Source: Methylophilaceae bacterium (GTDB taxonomy: Bacteria > Pseudomonadota > Gammaproteobacteria > Burkholderiales > Methylophilaceae). From it: a DNA stretch of 9,582 bases. The stretch spans positions 1 to 9,582 of the forward strand of contig RFOR01000015.1 in NCBI GenBank assembly GCA_009926525.1, in the 5' to 3' direction. This document shows, one piece after another, positions 1 to 7,134 of this stretch (positions are counted from its first letter, which is position 1; every line of letters begins with the position of its first letter). A program made the translations under genes and the position numbers. The notes under the pieces are model-generated. The model worked only from the letters and a program-made list of their open reading frames with translations, was not told the origin of the DNA and made no database searches.

Positions 1-53
1 GTAAAGCATCAGCTGCCGGTATCGGTGGTGAAGTGCTGTGCGTAGTAGCTTAA
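1..53 (+). CDS. rpsH: 30S ribosomal protein S8, 3' end only (partial)
   Basis: Only the last 16 codons and the TAA stop (51-53) are in the window. The reading frame (codons from base 3) gives the tail KASAAGIGGEVLCVVA, which matches the family ending of the G-(I/L)-GGE-hydrophobic-C-x-VA type seen in S8. S8 binds the central domain of 16S rRNA in the small subunit and in E. coli is the autoregulator of the spc operon. Its position directly before rplF is the standard spc order. The stop codon overlaps the AAGGAG Shine-Dalgarno of rplF. The rest of the gene lies upstream of base 1, so nothing can be said about its start or integrity. Confidence 0.9.
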   Translation, partial: KASAAGIGGEVLCVVA

Positions 54-62
54 GGAGCGAAA

Positions 63-596
63 ATGTCTCGTGTAGCTAAGAACCCGGTCGCTATCCCAGT
101 TAAAGTTGAGATAGTTTTGAACCCAGATAGTATTAATGTAAGTGGTCCATTAGGTAAGCTAACTCACCCACTTACAGGTGCCGTAACGTTAACGCGCGAA
201 GGTGAAACAATTACCTTTGCTGCTGCCAACGATAGTCAGCATTCTCGTGCAATGTCAGGTACATTGCGTGCGTTAGTTGCAAATATGGTGAAAGGTGTAT
301 CCGAAGGATTCACGCGTAAGTTATCTTTAGTTGGCGTTGGTTACAAGGCGCAAGCACAGGGTACAACGTTGAATCTTGAATTGGGTTACTCACATCCTAT
401 CAATCACAAAATGCCAGCTGGTGTTACTGTTGAAACTCCTACTCTTACAGAAGTTATTCTTAAGGGTGTTGATAAACAAGTAGTTGGTCAGGTTGCTGCT
501 CAAATACGTGGTTACAGAGCACCAGAGCCTTATAAAGGCAAGGGTGTTCGTTACTCTGATGAAGTAGTGATTATTAAAGAAACCAAGAAGAAGTAA
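63..596 (+). CDS. rplF: 50S ribosomal protein L6
   Basis: This 177-residue protein has the same length as E. coli L6, a large-subunit protein that sits near the factor-binding region and contacts 23S rRNA helix 97. It opens MSRVAKNPV and has the two repeated alpha/beta domains of L6. The C-terminal half carries the signature GYRAPEPYKGKGVRY (about residues 149-163), which defines the L6 family in bacteria. The ATG at 63 follows a strong AAGGAG (52-57) by 5 bases, and that motif overlaps the rpsH stop, suggesting translational coupling. The next gene, rplR, begins 10 bases after the stop. The frame is intact and nothing unusual was seen. Confidence 0.98.
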   Translation: MSRVAKNPVAIPVKVEIVLNPDSINVSGPLGKLTHPLTGAVTLTREGETITFAAANDSQHSRAMSGTLRALVANMVKGVSEGFTRKLSLVGVGYKAQAQGTTLNLELGYSHPINHKMPAGVTVETPTLTEVILKGVDKQVVGQVAAQIRGYRAPEPYKGKGVRYSDEVVIIKETKKK

Positions 597-606
597 GGTT
601 TAAACC

Positions 607-960
607 ATGAACAATGTAAATTCACGCTTGCGTCGCGCACGTAAAACCCGTGCCAAAATCGCCGAATTGAAAGTAACCCGTCTTTGTGTTCACCGTAGTA
701 ACGGTCACATTTACGCACAAATTATTGCTGAAACTGGTGATAAGGTCCTAGCGAGTGCTTCTACGCTAGAAGCTGAAGTTCGCAAGAGTTTGGCAAATGG
801 CGGCAACGTTGCTGCGGCAGCAATTATTGGTAAGCGCATCGCTGAAAAAGCGAAAAAAGCTGGTGTCACTTCAGTTGCGTTTGACCGTTCTGGTTATAAA
901 TACCATGGTCGTATTAAAGCGTTGGCAGAAGCCGCTCGCGAAAACGGCTTGTCCTTCTAA
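607..960 (+). CDS. rplR: 50S ribosomal protein L18
   Basis: This 117-residue basic protein has the same length as E. coli L18, which binds 5S rRNA together with L5 and helps dock it into the central protuberance of the large subunit. It shows the arginine-rich N-terminus ([12 protein letters not shown]), the conserved [15 protein letters not shown] strand around residues 25-39, and the C-terminal [20 protein letters not shown] signature ending in GLSF. The start is ATG 607, preceded at 8 bases by AAGG (595-598) overlapping the rplF stop. It lies between rplF and rpsE as expected for the spc operon. The frame is intact. Confidence 0.98.
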   Translation: MNNVNSRLRRARKTRAKIAELKVTRLCVHRSNGHIYAQIIAETGDKVLASASTLEAEVRKSLANGGNVAAAAIIGKRIAEKAKKAGVTSVAFDRSGYKYHGRIKALAEAARENGLSF

Positions 961-975
961 TAGACGGGGTTGATG

Positions 976-1482
976 ATGGCAAAAGAAATGGAACAACAGC
1001 AAACCGATGGTTTGCGTGAAAAAATGATCACAGTCAACCGCGTGACCAAAGTGGTCAAGGGCGGTCGTATTATGAGTTTTGCTGCACTTACTGTGGTAGG
1101 TGATGGCGATGGTGCTGTAGGTATGGGCAAAGGCAAAGCGCGTGAAGTGCCAGTAGCTGTTCAAAAGGCTATGGATGAAGCGCGTCGCGAAATGGTTAAA
1201 GTAAGCTTGAATAACGGTACATTGCATCATGCTGTAACTGGTGTTCATGGCGCAGCCAAAGTGTTTATTCAGCCTGCATCTGAAGGTACTGGAATTATCG
1301 CTGGTGGCGCGATGCGTGCTATTTTTGAAGTGATGGGTATTACTAACGTGTTAGCAAAATGCATTGGTTCTACGAATCCTTATAACGTTGTTCGTGCAAC
1401 CCTTAATGGCTTGCAGTCAATGAATACACCTGCTGAAATTGCTGCTAAACGTGGTAAATCTGTAGAAGAAATTAGAGGCTAA
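976..1482 (+). CDS. rpsE: 30S ribosomal protein S5
   Basis: S5 is a small-subunit protein at the mRNA entry channel that influences decoding accuracy. The N-terminal double-stranded-RNA-binding-like domain is visible as the [19 protein letters not shown] stretch, followed by [20 protein letters not shown]. The C-terminal half carries [13 protein letters not shown] and [16 protein letters not shown], ending [11 protein letters not shown], all standard S5 landmarks. The same frame is open from TTG 970 and ATG 973, but ATG 976 is chosen because GGGG (966-969) lies 6 bases before it and the protein then starts MAKEMEQ. This gives 168 residues, near the E. coli length of 167. One base separates its stop from rpmD. 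Confidence 0.97.
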   Translation: MAKEMEQQQTDGLREKMITVNRVTKVVKGGRIMSFAALTVVGDGDGAVGMGKGKAREVPVAVQKAMDEARREMVKVSLNNGTLHHAVTGVHGAAKVFIQPASEGTGIIAGGAMRAIFEVMGITNVLAKCIGSTNPYNVVRATLNGLQSMNTPAEIAAKRGKSVEEIRG

Positions 1483-1483
1483 T

Positions 1484-1684
1484 ATGGCTAAGGTAAATAA
1501 AGAATCAGTTGGTACTGTCAAAGTGACTTTGGTTAAAAGTACCATTGGAAGAATCGCTTCACACAAAGCTTGTGTTGCTGGTTTGGGAATTCGTCGTATG
1601 CATCACACAGTAGAAGTATTAGACACTCCTGCTAACCGTGGGATGATTAACGCCGTTCACTATCTGTTGAAGGTAGAAGCATAA
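1484..1684 (+). CDS. rpmD: 50S ribosomal protein L30
   Basis: This 66-residue protein is slightly longer than E. coli L30 (59) because of a short N-terminal extension before the usual [12 protein letters not shown] core. L30 is a small single-domain 23S rRNA-binding protein. The conserved [16 protein letters not shown] helix and [21 protein letters not shown] segment cover most of the protein, ending in a hydrophobic VHYLLKVEA strand. ATG 1484 has AGAGG (1474-1478) five bases upstream. The stop TAA (1682-1684) shares its last A with the rplO ATG, so the two genes are very probably translationally coupled. Confidence 0.96.
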   Translation: MAKVNKESVGTVKVTLVKSTIGRIASHKACVAGLGIRRMHHTVEVLDTPANRGMINAVHYLLKVEA

Positions 1685-2118
1685 TGAAATTAAATACTAT
1701 TAGTCCTGCAGAAGGTAGTAAGCACGCTAAGCGTCGCGTAGGTCGTGGTATCGGTTCTGGCCTAGGTAAAACAGCTGGTCGTGGTCACAAGGGTCAAAAA
1801 TCACGTACTGGTGGTTTTCATAAAGTTGGTTTCGAAGGCGGTCAAATGCCTTTGCAACGTCGTTTACCAAAACGTGGCTTTAGATCATTGACTAAGAAAG
1901 ATACTGCACGTGTACGCACAAGCGAGTTGCTTTTGATTGATGCACCAGTTATTGACATCTTGACTTTGAAAGCTGCGAATCTTGTTCCAGGTACAGTTAA
2001 GTCTGTGAAAGTTTATTTATCAGGTGATTTAACACGTGCGGTTTCAGTACAAGGTTTATTACTTACTAAAGGTGCTCGCGTTGCTGTTGAAGCGGCTGGC
2101 GGCAAGATCGTAGAGTAA
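1684..2118 (+). CDS. rplO: 50S ribosomal protein L15
   Basis: This 144-residue protein is identical in length to E. coli L15, a late-assembling large-subunit protein with a long extended N-terminal arm that penetrates the rRNA. The arm is evident as a glycine/arginine/lysine-rich region ([20 protein letters not shown], about residues 17-36, then GQKSRTGG). It is followed by [15 protein letters not shown], and the globular C-terminal domain ends with [15 protein letters not shown]. The start ATG overlaps the rpmD stop by one base (TAATG), with AAGG at 1670-1673 inside rpmD. The next gene, secY, starts 4 bases after the stop. The frame is intact. Confidence 0.98.
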   Translation: MKLNTISPAEGSKHAKRRVGRGIGSGLGKTAGRGHKGQKSRTGGFHKVGFEGGQMPLQRRLPKRGFRSLTKKDTARVRTSELLLIDAPVIDILTLKAANLVPGTVKSVKVYLSGDLTRAVSVQGLLLTKGARVAVEAAGGKIVE

Positions 2119-2122
2119 TAAG

Positions 2123-3445
2123 TTGGCAAACGATAGTATTTTAGGTGCAGTAAGTAAGACTGGTGAGCTTAAAAGCCGATTACTGTTCGTGCTAGGTGCA
2201 CTTGTTGTATATCGTTTAGGTGCTCATATACCTGTACCAGGAATTAATGCTGATGTGTTAGCGAAGTTGTTTGAGTCGCAAAGTGGCGGTATCTTGGGAA
2301 TGTTTAATATGTTCTCAGGTGGCGCCCTTTCAAGATTCACTGTGTTCGCACTAGGTATTATGCCTTACATTTCTGCATCAATTATTATGCAGCTTTTGAC
2401 AGTTGTTTCACCACAAATGGAACAGCTTAAAAAAGAAGGTGAAGCTGGTAGAAGGCAGATTACCAAATACACACGTTATGGAACTGTGCTTTTAGCTACG
2501 TTTCAAGCCCTAGGTATTGCGATCGCTTTAGAGTCACAAGCAAACTTGGTTTTAGATCCAGGTTTTATGTTTAGACTAACCGCTGTTGTTACATTGGTTA
2601 GCGGCACGATGTTTTTGATGTGGTTGGGTGAACAAATCACGGAACGTGGTATTGGCAATGGTATATCTATCATTATTTTTGCTGGTATCGTTGCCGGTTT
2701 ACCTAGTGCTATTTTTAAAACCTTAGAGCTAGCAAGCAGTGGTGCTTTTAACCCTGTATTCGTAATTTTCTTGTTTGCCGCGACTATTTTGGTTACGGCA
2801 TTTGTGGTCTTCGTTGAACGTGGCCAAAGAAAAATTACAGTGAATTACGCAAAGAGACAGGTTGGACGCCAAGTGATGGGTGGCCAAACAAGTCATTTGC
2901 CACTGAAGCTAAATATGGCTGGTGTTATCCCCCCTATTTTTGCTTCAAGTATTATTTTGTTTCCTGCCACTATGGCAGGTTGGTTTGGTAGTAACGAGAA
3001 CTTCTCGTGGCTTAAAGACATTGGTACAAAATTGTCTCCAGGACAACCTTTGTACATTTTGTTTTTCGTAAGCGCGATTGTGTTTTTCTGTTTCTTCTAC
3101 ACCGCCTTAGTGTTTAACCCTAAGGAAACGGCAGATAATTTAAAGAAGAGTGGTGCATTTGTTCCTGGTATTCGTCCTGGTGAGCAAACTGCAAAGTATA
3201 TCGATCGCATAATGGGTCGTTTAACATTGATTGGTGCAATTTACATCACGCTAGTTTGTTTATTGCCTGAGTTTTTGATTTTGAAATTTAATGTGCCATT
3301 CTATTTTGGTGGTACATCTCTTTTGATTATTGTTGTGGTGACCATGGACTTTATGACGCAAGTGCAGGCGCATTTGATGTCGCATCAATATGAAGGTTTG
3401 CTCAAAAAAGCAAATTTCAAAAACGGTGCAGCAAGTTCACGCTAG
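2123..3445 (+). CDS. secY: Protein translocase subunit SecY
   Basis: SecY is the channel-forming core of the inner-membrane SecYEG translocon, which moves unfolded proteins out with SecA or inserts membrane proteins co-translationally. The 440 residues match the family length (E. coli 443) and contain about ten hydrophobic spans. Landmarks include GAHIPVPGI near the N-terminus, [21 protein letters not shown] (TM2 and plug region), [36 protein letters not shown] (a SecA/ribosome-contact loop), [32 protein letters not shown], and the C-terminal YEGLLKKA tail. It begins with TTG (2123), 4 bases after rplO, with only a weak AGAG (2112-2115) ahead. No in-frame ATG upstream is available, so coupling to rplO translation is likely. 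Confidence 0.98.
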   Translation: MANDSILGAVSKTGELKSRLLFVLGALVVYRLGAHIPVPGINADVLAKLFESQSGGILGMFNMFSGGALSRFTVFALGIMPYISASIIMQLLTVVSPQMEQLKKEGEAGRRQITKYTRYGTVLLATFQALGIAIALESQANLVLDPGFMFRLTAVVTLVSGTMFLMWLGEQITERGIGNGISIIIFAGIVAGLPSAIFKTLELASSGAFNPVFVIFLFAATILVTAFVVFVERGQRKITVNYAKRQVGRQVMGGQTSHLPLKLNMAGVIPPIFASSIILFPATMAGWFGSNENFSWLKDIGTKLSPGQPLYILFFVSAIVFFCFFYTALVFNPKETADNLKKSGAFVPGIRPGEQTAKYIDRIMGRLTLIGAIYITLVCLLPEFLILKFNVPFYFGGTSLLIIVVVTMDFMTQVQAHLMSHQYEGLLKKANFKNGAASSR

Positions 3446-3474
3446 TTAAATAAGAGAAGCGAGTTCATTAGAAC

Positions 3475-3693
3475 ATGGCAAAAGAAGACAGAATTGAGAT
3501 GCAGGGGGAGATTTTAGAAAATCTTCCTAATGCAACTTTTAGAGTTAAGTTAGAAAACGGACATATCGTTTTGGGTTATATCTCTGGGAAAATGCGAATG
3601 CACTATATTCGTATCCTGCCAGGTGACAAAGTCACTGTAGAAATGACCCCGTATGATCTTTCGCGAGCACGGATTATTTTCCGCGCTAAATAG
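3475..3693 (+). CDS. infA: Translation initiation factor IF-1
   Basis: This 72-residue protein matches the family length exactly. IF-1 is an OB-fold protein that occupies the ribosomal A site during initiation and enhances IF-2 and IF-3. The sequence runs [20 protein letters not shown], then [20 protein letters not shown], then [23 protein letters not shown], all hallmark IF-1 segments. It lies 29 bases after secY. The Shine-Dalgarno is poor: the purine-rich AGAGAAGCGAG (3453-3463) sits farther than ideal from ATG 3475. Placement between secY and rpmJ is typical of many bacteria outside the enterics, including betaproteobacteria. In E. coli infA is elsewhere. Confidence 0.98.
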   Translation: MAKEDRIEMQGEILENLPNATFRVKLENGHIVLGYISGKMRMHYIRILPGDKVTVEMTPYDLSRARIIFRAK

Positions 3694-3729
3694 TATTAGC
3701 CATAATTATTTGGATTTTGTGAGGCAAAA

Positions 3730-3831
3730 ATGAGAGTTAAGGCTTTATGCCGTCATTGTAAAGTTGTTCGTCGTCGTGGTGTTGTGCGTGTTATTTGTAC
3801 AGATCCTAGACATAAACAACGCCAAGGTTAA
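3730..3831 (+). CDS. rpmJ: 50S ribosomal protein L36, unusually short
   Basis: This small gene translates as [20 protein letters not shown] then [13 protein letters not shown], 33 residues. L36 is the tiny zinc-ribbon protein of the large subunit, packed against 23S rRNA below the L7/L12 stalk base. The zinc ligands C7, C10, C23 and H28 form the intact C-x2-C-x12-C-x4-H pattern, so this is the zinc-binding (C+) form. ATG 3730 has GAGG (3721-3724) 5 bases upstream. Oddity: family members usually begin M-(K/R)-V-x-A-S-V-K-K before the first cysteine and are 37-38 residues. Here an SVKK-like block of four residues is absent, equivalent to a 12-base in-frame deletion. It may be a real variant or a sequence error. 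The identity is certain, the N-terminal length less so. Confidence 0.93.
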   Translation: MRVKALCRHCKVVRRRGVVRVICTDPRHKQRQG

Positions 3832-3870
3832 TTGGTGGTTGTAGGGTAGTAGAGAATCATCCTTTGCTAA

Positions 3871-3899
3871 TTGTTATAAGTTGGCTTAGGTGTTAAAAT
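3871..3899 (+). promoter_or_regulatory. Probable sigma70 promoter of the alpha operon
   Basis: The 123-base gap between rpmJ and rpsM contains TTGTTA (3871-3876, four of six matches to the -35 consensus) and TAAAAT (3894-3899, five of six to the -10), separated by an ideal 17 bases. Transcription would start near 3906, giving a leader of about 50 bases before rpsM. An own promoter ahead of rpsM is known for the E. coli alpha operon. Read-through from the spc operon probably also occurs, since no terminator is seen after rpmJ. The match is by eye and was not scored. Confidence 0.6.
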
Positions 3900-3911
3900 T
3901 TAGGGCTTTTT

Positions 3912-3936
3912 TGGCGAAATTGAAAATTCAACGCCA
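3912..3936 (+). promoter_or_regulatory. Hairpin in the rpsM leader, possible S4 control site
   Basis: The arms TGGCG (3912-3916) and CGCCA (3932-3936) pair perfectly. Inside them TTGA (3920-3923) pairs with TCAA (3928-3931) around an AAAT loop, leaving a three-A bulge on the left side. The hairpin ends 7 bases before the GGAG ribosome binding site (3944-3947) of rpsM. In E. coli, ribosomal protein S4 represses this operon by binding a pseudoknot in the rpsM leader. This leader is shorter, and I could not show a homologous pseudoknot, so the regulatory role is inference. It is not followed by a T-tract and does not look like a terminator. Confidence 0.35.
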
Positions 3937-3954
3937 TAATTTTGGAGTAGATAC

Positions 3955-4317
3955 ATGGCTCGGATAGCAGGGGTAAACATCCCAAATCATAAGCACACTG
4001 AAATCGCATTAACTTCGATTTACGGTGTAGGACGCAATACTGCAAAGCAAATTTGTGCGGCAGCTGGCGTTTTAACAACTGCAAAAGTTAAGGATCTTAA
4101 CGATGCAGAGGTTGAAAAGTTGCGCGACGAAGTAGCTAAGCTACAGGTTGAAGGTGACTTGCGTCGTGAAGTTTCAATGAATATCAAGCGATTAATGGAC
4201 TTAGGTTGCTACCGTGGTGTACGTCATCGCCGTGGTTTGCCAGTTCGTGGTCAGCGCACAAAAACAAATGCGCGAACACGTAAGGGTCCAGTGAAGCCTA
4301 TTAAGCAATCCAAGTAA
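3955..4317 (+). CDS. rpsM: 30S ribosomal protein S13
   Basis: This 120-residue protein (E. coli 118) belongs to the small-subunit head, where S13 forms intersubunit bridges to the large subunit and contacts the P-site tRNA through its basic tail. It begins [20 protein letters not shown] and contains the helix-two-turn-helix [12 protein letters not shown]. The C-terminal signature is [20 protein letters not shown], followed by NARTRKG and a lysine-rich end. ATG 3955 is 7 bases after GGAG (3944-3947). It is the first gene of the alpha operon and is preceded by a promoter-like element. The frame is intact. Confidence 0.98.
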   Translation: MARIAGVNIPNHKHTEIALTSIYGVGRNTAKQICAAAGVLTTAKVKDLNDAEVEKLRDEVAKLQVEGDLRREVSMNIKRLMDLGCYRGVRHRRGLPVRGQRTKTNARTRKGPVKPIKQSK

Positions 4318-4330
4318 GGAATAAGTAGAC

Positions 4331-4720
4331 ATGGCTAAAGCTAACGTACGTGTACGCAAGAAGGTTAAAAAGAACATTGCCGAGGGCATCGCCCACGTTC
4401 ATGCTTCATTTAACAATACAATTATTACGATCACAGATCGCCAAGGTAATGCGCTTTCATGGGCAACATCTGGTGGTGCTGGTTTCAAAGGCTCTCGTAA
4501 GAGTACGCCATTCGCTGCTCAGGTTGCAGCAGAAGCAGCTGGTAAAGCTGCTCAAGAGTGTGGTGTTAAAAACCTTGAGGTTCGTATCAAAGGACCTGGT
4601 CCAGGCCGCGAATCAGCAGTGCGTGCATTGAACGCTGTTGGTTTTAAAATTACTAGCATTTCAGATGTGACGCCAGTTCCACACAATGGCTGCCGTCCAC
4701 CTAAAAAGCGCCGTATTTAA
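4331..4720 (+). CDS. rpsK: 30S ribosomal protein S11
   Basis: This 129-residue protein has the same length as E. coli S11, which lines the mRNA exit channel on the platform of the 30S subunit. Visible family landmarks are the lysine/arginine-rich start ([11 protein letters not shown]), [20 protein letters not shown], the [18 protein letters not shown] stretch, [17 protein letters not shown] and the terminal [22 protein letters not shown] 4331 follows AAGGA (4316-4320), which overlaps the rpsM stop, with a spacer of 10 bases. It sits between rpsM and rpsD in the standard order. The frame is intact and nothing is unusual. Confidence 0.98.
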   Translation: MAKANVRVRKKVKKNIAEGIAHVHASFNNTIITITDRQGNALSWATSGGAGFKGSRKSTPFAAQVAAEAAGKAAQECGVKNLEVRIKGPGPGRESAVRALNAVGFKITSISDVTPVPHNGCRPPKKRRI

Positions 4721-4761
4721 TACGCCGCAATTAAGCAGCATGATTTAATAGGAGAAATACC

Positions 4762-5391
4762 TTGGCTAGAAATCTCGATCCTAAGTGCCGTCAGTGTCGC
4801 CGTGAAGGCGAAAAACTTTTCCTTAAAGGCGAAAAGTGTTTCACAGACAAATGCGCTATCGAAAAACGTAACTTCCCACCTGGTCAACATGGTCAACGTC
4901 GCAATCAACGTTTATCTGACTATGGTGTTCAATTGCGTGAAAAACAAAAATTACGTCGTATTTACGGTGTGCTAGAGAAGCAATTCCGTAGTTATTACGC
5001 TGAAGCTGATCGTCAAAAAGGTATTACAGGTGAAAACTTGTTACAACTTTTGGAATGTCGTCTTGATAACGTTACATACCGTATGGGTATCGGCGCTTCA
5101 CGCACTGAAGCACGTCAAATCGTTCGCCACAATAGTATTTTGGTGAACGGCAAGCGTGTGAATATCCCTTCATACCAAGTTAAGCCTGGTGATACTGTTC
5201 AAGTTGCTCCAGCATCAATTAACCAATTGCGTATTAAAGGCGCATTGGCAGCTGCAGAGCAACGTGGTTTCCCAGAGTGGATTGAAGTTGATGTTAAGGC
5301 ACTTAAGGGAACATTTAAAGCTAAGCCACAACGTGATGAATTGCCAGCAACAATTAATGAATCACTCGTTGTTGAGCTTTACTCTAAGTAA
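4762..5391 (+). CDS. rpsD: 30S ribosomal protein S4, zinc-binding (Cys4) form
   Basis: This 209-residue protein (E. coli 206) initiates 30S assembly by binding the 5' domain of 16S rRNA. In E. coli it also represses the alpha operon. The core [20 protein letters not shown] and the S4 RNA-binding fold ([20 protein letters not shown], then [17 protein letters not shown], roughly residues 97-160) are clear, as is the [11 protein letters not shown] end. The N-terminus carries C9-x2-C12-x13-C26-x4-C31, the four-cysteine zinc site seen in Thermus and Bacillus S4 but absent from E. coli and, as I recall, from many betaproteobacteria. The start is TTG 4762, supported by AGGAG (4750-4754) at 7 bases and by the MARNLDPK start. 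Confidence 0.98.
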   Translation: MARNLDPKCRQCRREGEKLFLKGEKCFTDKCAIEKRNFPPGQHGQRRNQRLSDYGVQLREKQKLRRIYGVLEKQFRSYYAEADRQKGITGENLLQLLECRLDNVTYRMGIGASRTEARQIVRHNSILVNGKRVNIPSYQVKPGDTVQVAPASINQLRIKGALAAAEQRGFPEWIEVDVKALKGTFKAKPQRDELPATINESLVVELYSK

Positions 5392-5418
5392 TTTAATTTA
5401 GGACCGTAAGGAAAGTTT

Positions 5419-6415
5419 ATGCAAAACAGTCCGACTGAATATTTGAAGCCACGTGTTGTGGATGTTGAAGTAATTTCACCATTGCGCGCACGTGTAACTT
5501 TAGAGCCTATGGAACGTGGTTTTGGAACGTGGTTTCGGCTATACACTTGGTAATGCATTGCGCCGTGTATTGTTGTCTTCTATTCCTGGCTTTGCAATTA
5601 CAGAAGTGAAGATTGATGGTGTTGTTCATGAGTATTCAACAATTGATGGCGTTCAAGAAGACGTTGTAGATATTTTGTTGAATCTTAAAGGCGTAGCTTT
5701 AAAGTTAAACAACAAAACAGAAACAGTGCTTACATTAAGTAAGTCATCTGAAGGTGTCGTAACTGCTGGTGACTTTGAAACTGGCCATGATGCTGAAATC
5801 TTCAATCCAAATCACGTAATTGCACACCTTACTAAAGGTGGAAAATTGAATTTGGAAGTTAAAGTTGAAATGGGCCGTGGTTATCAACCAGTGCCTGTGC
5901 GCCAAAAAACAGATGAAGACCGTGTTTTGGGCTTCATTATGGTTGACGCTTCATTTAGCCCAATCAACAAGATTAGTTACCATGTTGAAAGCGCTCGTGT
6001 AGAACAAAGAACTGACTTGGACAAACTTATCATGGACGTTGAAACTAACGGCGTGATGGAGCCTGAACAAGCAATTCGTGACGCTGCGCGTATTTTAATT
6101 GGTCAACTATCAGTGTTTGCTGATCTTGAAGGCGCTCCAACGGAAGTGGAAGTTAAGCAAGTTCCGCAAGTTGATCCTATCTTGTTGCGTCCAGTAGATG
6201 ATTTGGAATTAACTGTTCGATCAGCGAATTGCTTAAAAGCTGAGAATATTTACTATATTGGTGATTTGATCCAACGTGGTGAAAACGAGTTATTGAAAGC
6301 CCCTAACTTGGGTCGTAAATCACTTAATGAGATTAAAGATGTTTTAGCGTCTAAAGGTTTAACCTTGGGCATGAAACTAGAGAACTGGCCGCCAGTTGGC
6401 CTGGAAAAAGTATAA
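5419..6415 (+). CDS. rpoA: RNA polymerase subunit alpha, frameshifted by a 13-bp duplication
   Basis: Alpha dimerises to nucleate RNA polymerase assembly, and its C-terminal domain contacts UP elements and activators. The true start is ATG 5419, with AAGGAA (5408-5413) 6 bases upstream, reading [20 protein letters not shown]. After LEPMERGF (to codon 35) an exact 13-base tandem repeat shifts the frame, and translation ends at TAA 5551-5553 (codon 45). The frame two-thirds downstream stays open from about 5516 to 6415 and gives everything else: [55 protein letters not shown], and the C-terminal domain [20 protein letters not shown] with the DNA-contact arginine. Deleting one repeat copy yields a seamless 327-residue protein (E. 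coli 329). rpoA is essential, so this is probably a sequence artefact. A natural mutant or a recoding event is less likely. Confidence 0.93.
5510..5535 (+). repeat. Exact 13-bp tandem duplication inside rpoA
   Basis: TGGAACGTGGTTT occurs at 5510-5522 and again, with no spacer and no mismatch, at 5523-5535. One copy encodes part of the conserved MERGFG motif of the alpha subunit, and the second adds 13 bases and breaks the frame. This is the usual product of replication slippage or of an assembly join, and the sequence alone cannot tell these apart. Confidence 0.97.
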
Positions 6416-6439
6416 TAGCAAAGGTGTGAGGATATCACT

Positions 6440-6829
6440 ATGCGTCATCGCAACAGTAATCGTAAACTAAATCGTACCAGCAGCCATCGTCAGGCAATGT
6501 TGCGTAACATGGCAACTTCATTGTTGCGCCATGAAATCATTAAAACAACTTTGCCAAAAGCAAAAGAGCTTCGCCGTATCGCTGAGCCTTTGATCACTTT
6601 AGGTAAAGATGCAACTTTGGCAAATCGTCGTTTGGCATTCAGCCGTCTTCGTGACAGAGATATCGTTGGCAAACTGTTCAATGAACTTGGCCCTCGCTAC
6701 TCAACACGTCCAGGTGGTTACCTACGTATTTTAAAATGTGGTTTCCGTAATGGTGACAATGCGCCTATGGCTTTGGTCGAGTTGGTTGATCGTCCAGATA
6801 CAACAACAGAAGCTGTTGTAGCTGAGTAA
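6440..6829 (+). CDS. rplQ: 50S ribosomal protein L17
   Basis: This 129-residue protein (E. coli 127) lies near the polypeptide exit tunnel of the large subunit. It starts [20 protein letters not shown], the L17 signature, followed by [20 protein letters not shown] and [14 protein letters not shown]. The later part [20 protein letters not shown] and [13 protein letters not shown] is equally characteristic, and the tail is a short acidic extension. ATG 6440 follows GAGG (6428-6431) by 8 bases. It is the last gene of the alpha operon, 24 bases after the rpoA stop, and is followed within 20 bases by a strong terminator. The frame is intact. Confidence 0.98.
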   Translation: MRHRNSNRKLNRTSSHRQAMLRNMATSLLRHEIIKTTLPKAKELRRIAEPLITLGKDATLANRRLAFSRLRDRDIVGKLFNELGPRYSTRPGGYLRILKCGFRNGDNAPMALVELVDRPDTTTEAVVAE

Positions 6830-6845
6830 ATGTATTTGATTTGAT

Positions 6846-6874
6846 AAAAAAGCCGGTTAATAGCCGGCTTTTTT
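6846..6874. terminator. Bidirectional rho-independent terminator
   Basis: The left arm AAAAAAGCCGG (6846-6856) is perfectly complementary to CCGGCTTTTTT (6864-6874) with a 7-base loop, giving an 11-bp stem with a GC core and T-tracts on both strands. It ends the alpha operon after rplQ on the plus strand and the convergent glutaredoxin-like gene on the minus strand. That gene's stop codon (6873-6875) overlaps the outer end of the stem. Confidence 0.92.
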
Positions 6875-7118
6875 ATTGTCCATTGATGAACTCTTTCAAC
6901 GCTAGCTCATTGAATGGCCAACTCAGTTCATTTTTAGTTTCTTTACAATGAAATATAGGTATTGATGATCCATATTTTTCTAAAAGAATATCATCTTCAA
7001 TAATATCTTGTTTAATGTAAATAACGGGCATTGTTTTGCTAATTGCGCGAATGCTGACCTCTGCATCATCACATAAATGACATGCGCTTGTTCCGAATAA
7101 AATAAATTGTTTTTGCAT
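6873..7118 (-). CDS. Glutaredoxin-like thioredoxin-fold protein (DUF836 type)
   Basis: This 81-residue cytoplasmic protein begins MQKQFILFGTSACHLCDDAE: a beta strand followed by a C13-H-L-C16 redox motif at the start of the first helix, as in glutaredoxin/NrdH-like proteins. SSIPIF around residues 50-55 supplies the cis-proline expected of the thioredoxin fold, and the LSWPFNELALKEFI end resembles the short glutaredoxin family annotated as DUF836 (PF05768). It most likely performs thiol-disulfide exchange, but its partner is unknown. A third cysteine lies shortly after the cis-proline (IFHCKE). The gene converges on rplQ and shares its terminator. Upstream it diverges from mgtE across a 129-base gap. 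The fold assignment is fairly secure, the precise role is not. Confidence 0.82.
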   Translation of the reverse strand: MQKQFILFGTSACHLCDDAEVSIRAISKTMPVIYIKQDIIEDDILLEKYGSSIPIFHCKETKNELSWPFNELALKEFINGQ

Positions 7119-7134
7119 TTGTGAAGTTGCTTGT

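Noticed and set aside
871..1248. Minus-strand open frame of 125 codons opposite rplR and rpsE
   Set aside because: It lies wholly antisense to two well-conserved ribosomal genes and has a composition unlike a real protein (many H, F, T).
3912..3936. Hairpin before rpsM considered as a terminator of the spc operon
   Set aside because: The T-run lies before the hairpin, not after it, and the stem has only five GC-rich pairs with a bulge.
5189..5401. Plus-strand frame overlapping the end of rpsD
   Set aside because: It is an alternative-frame shadow of the conserved rpsD C-terminus with no ribosome binding site or recognisable motif.
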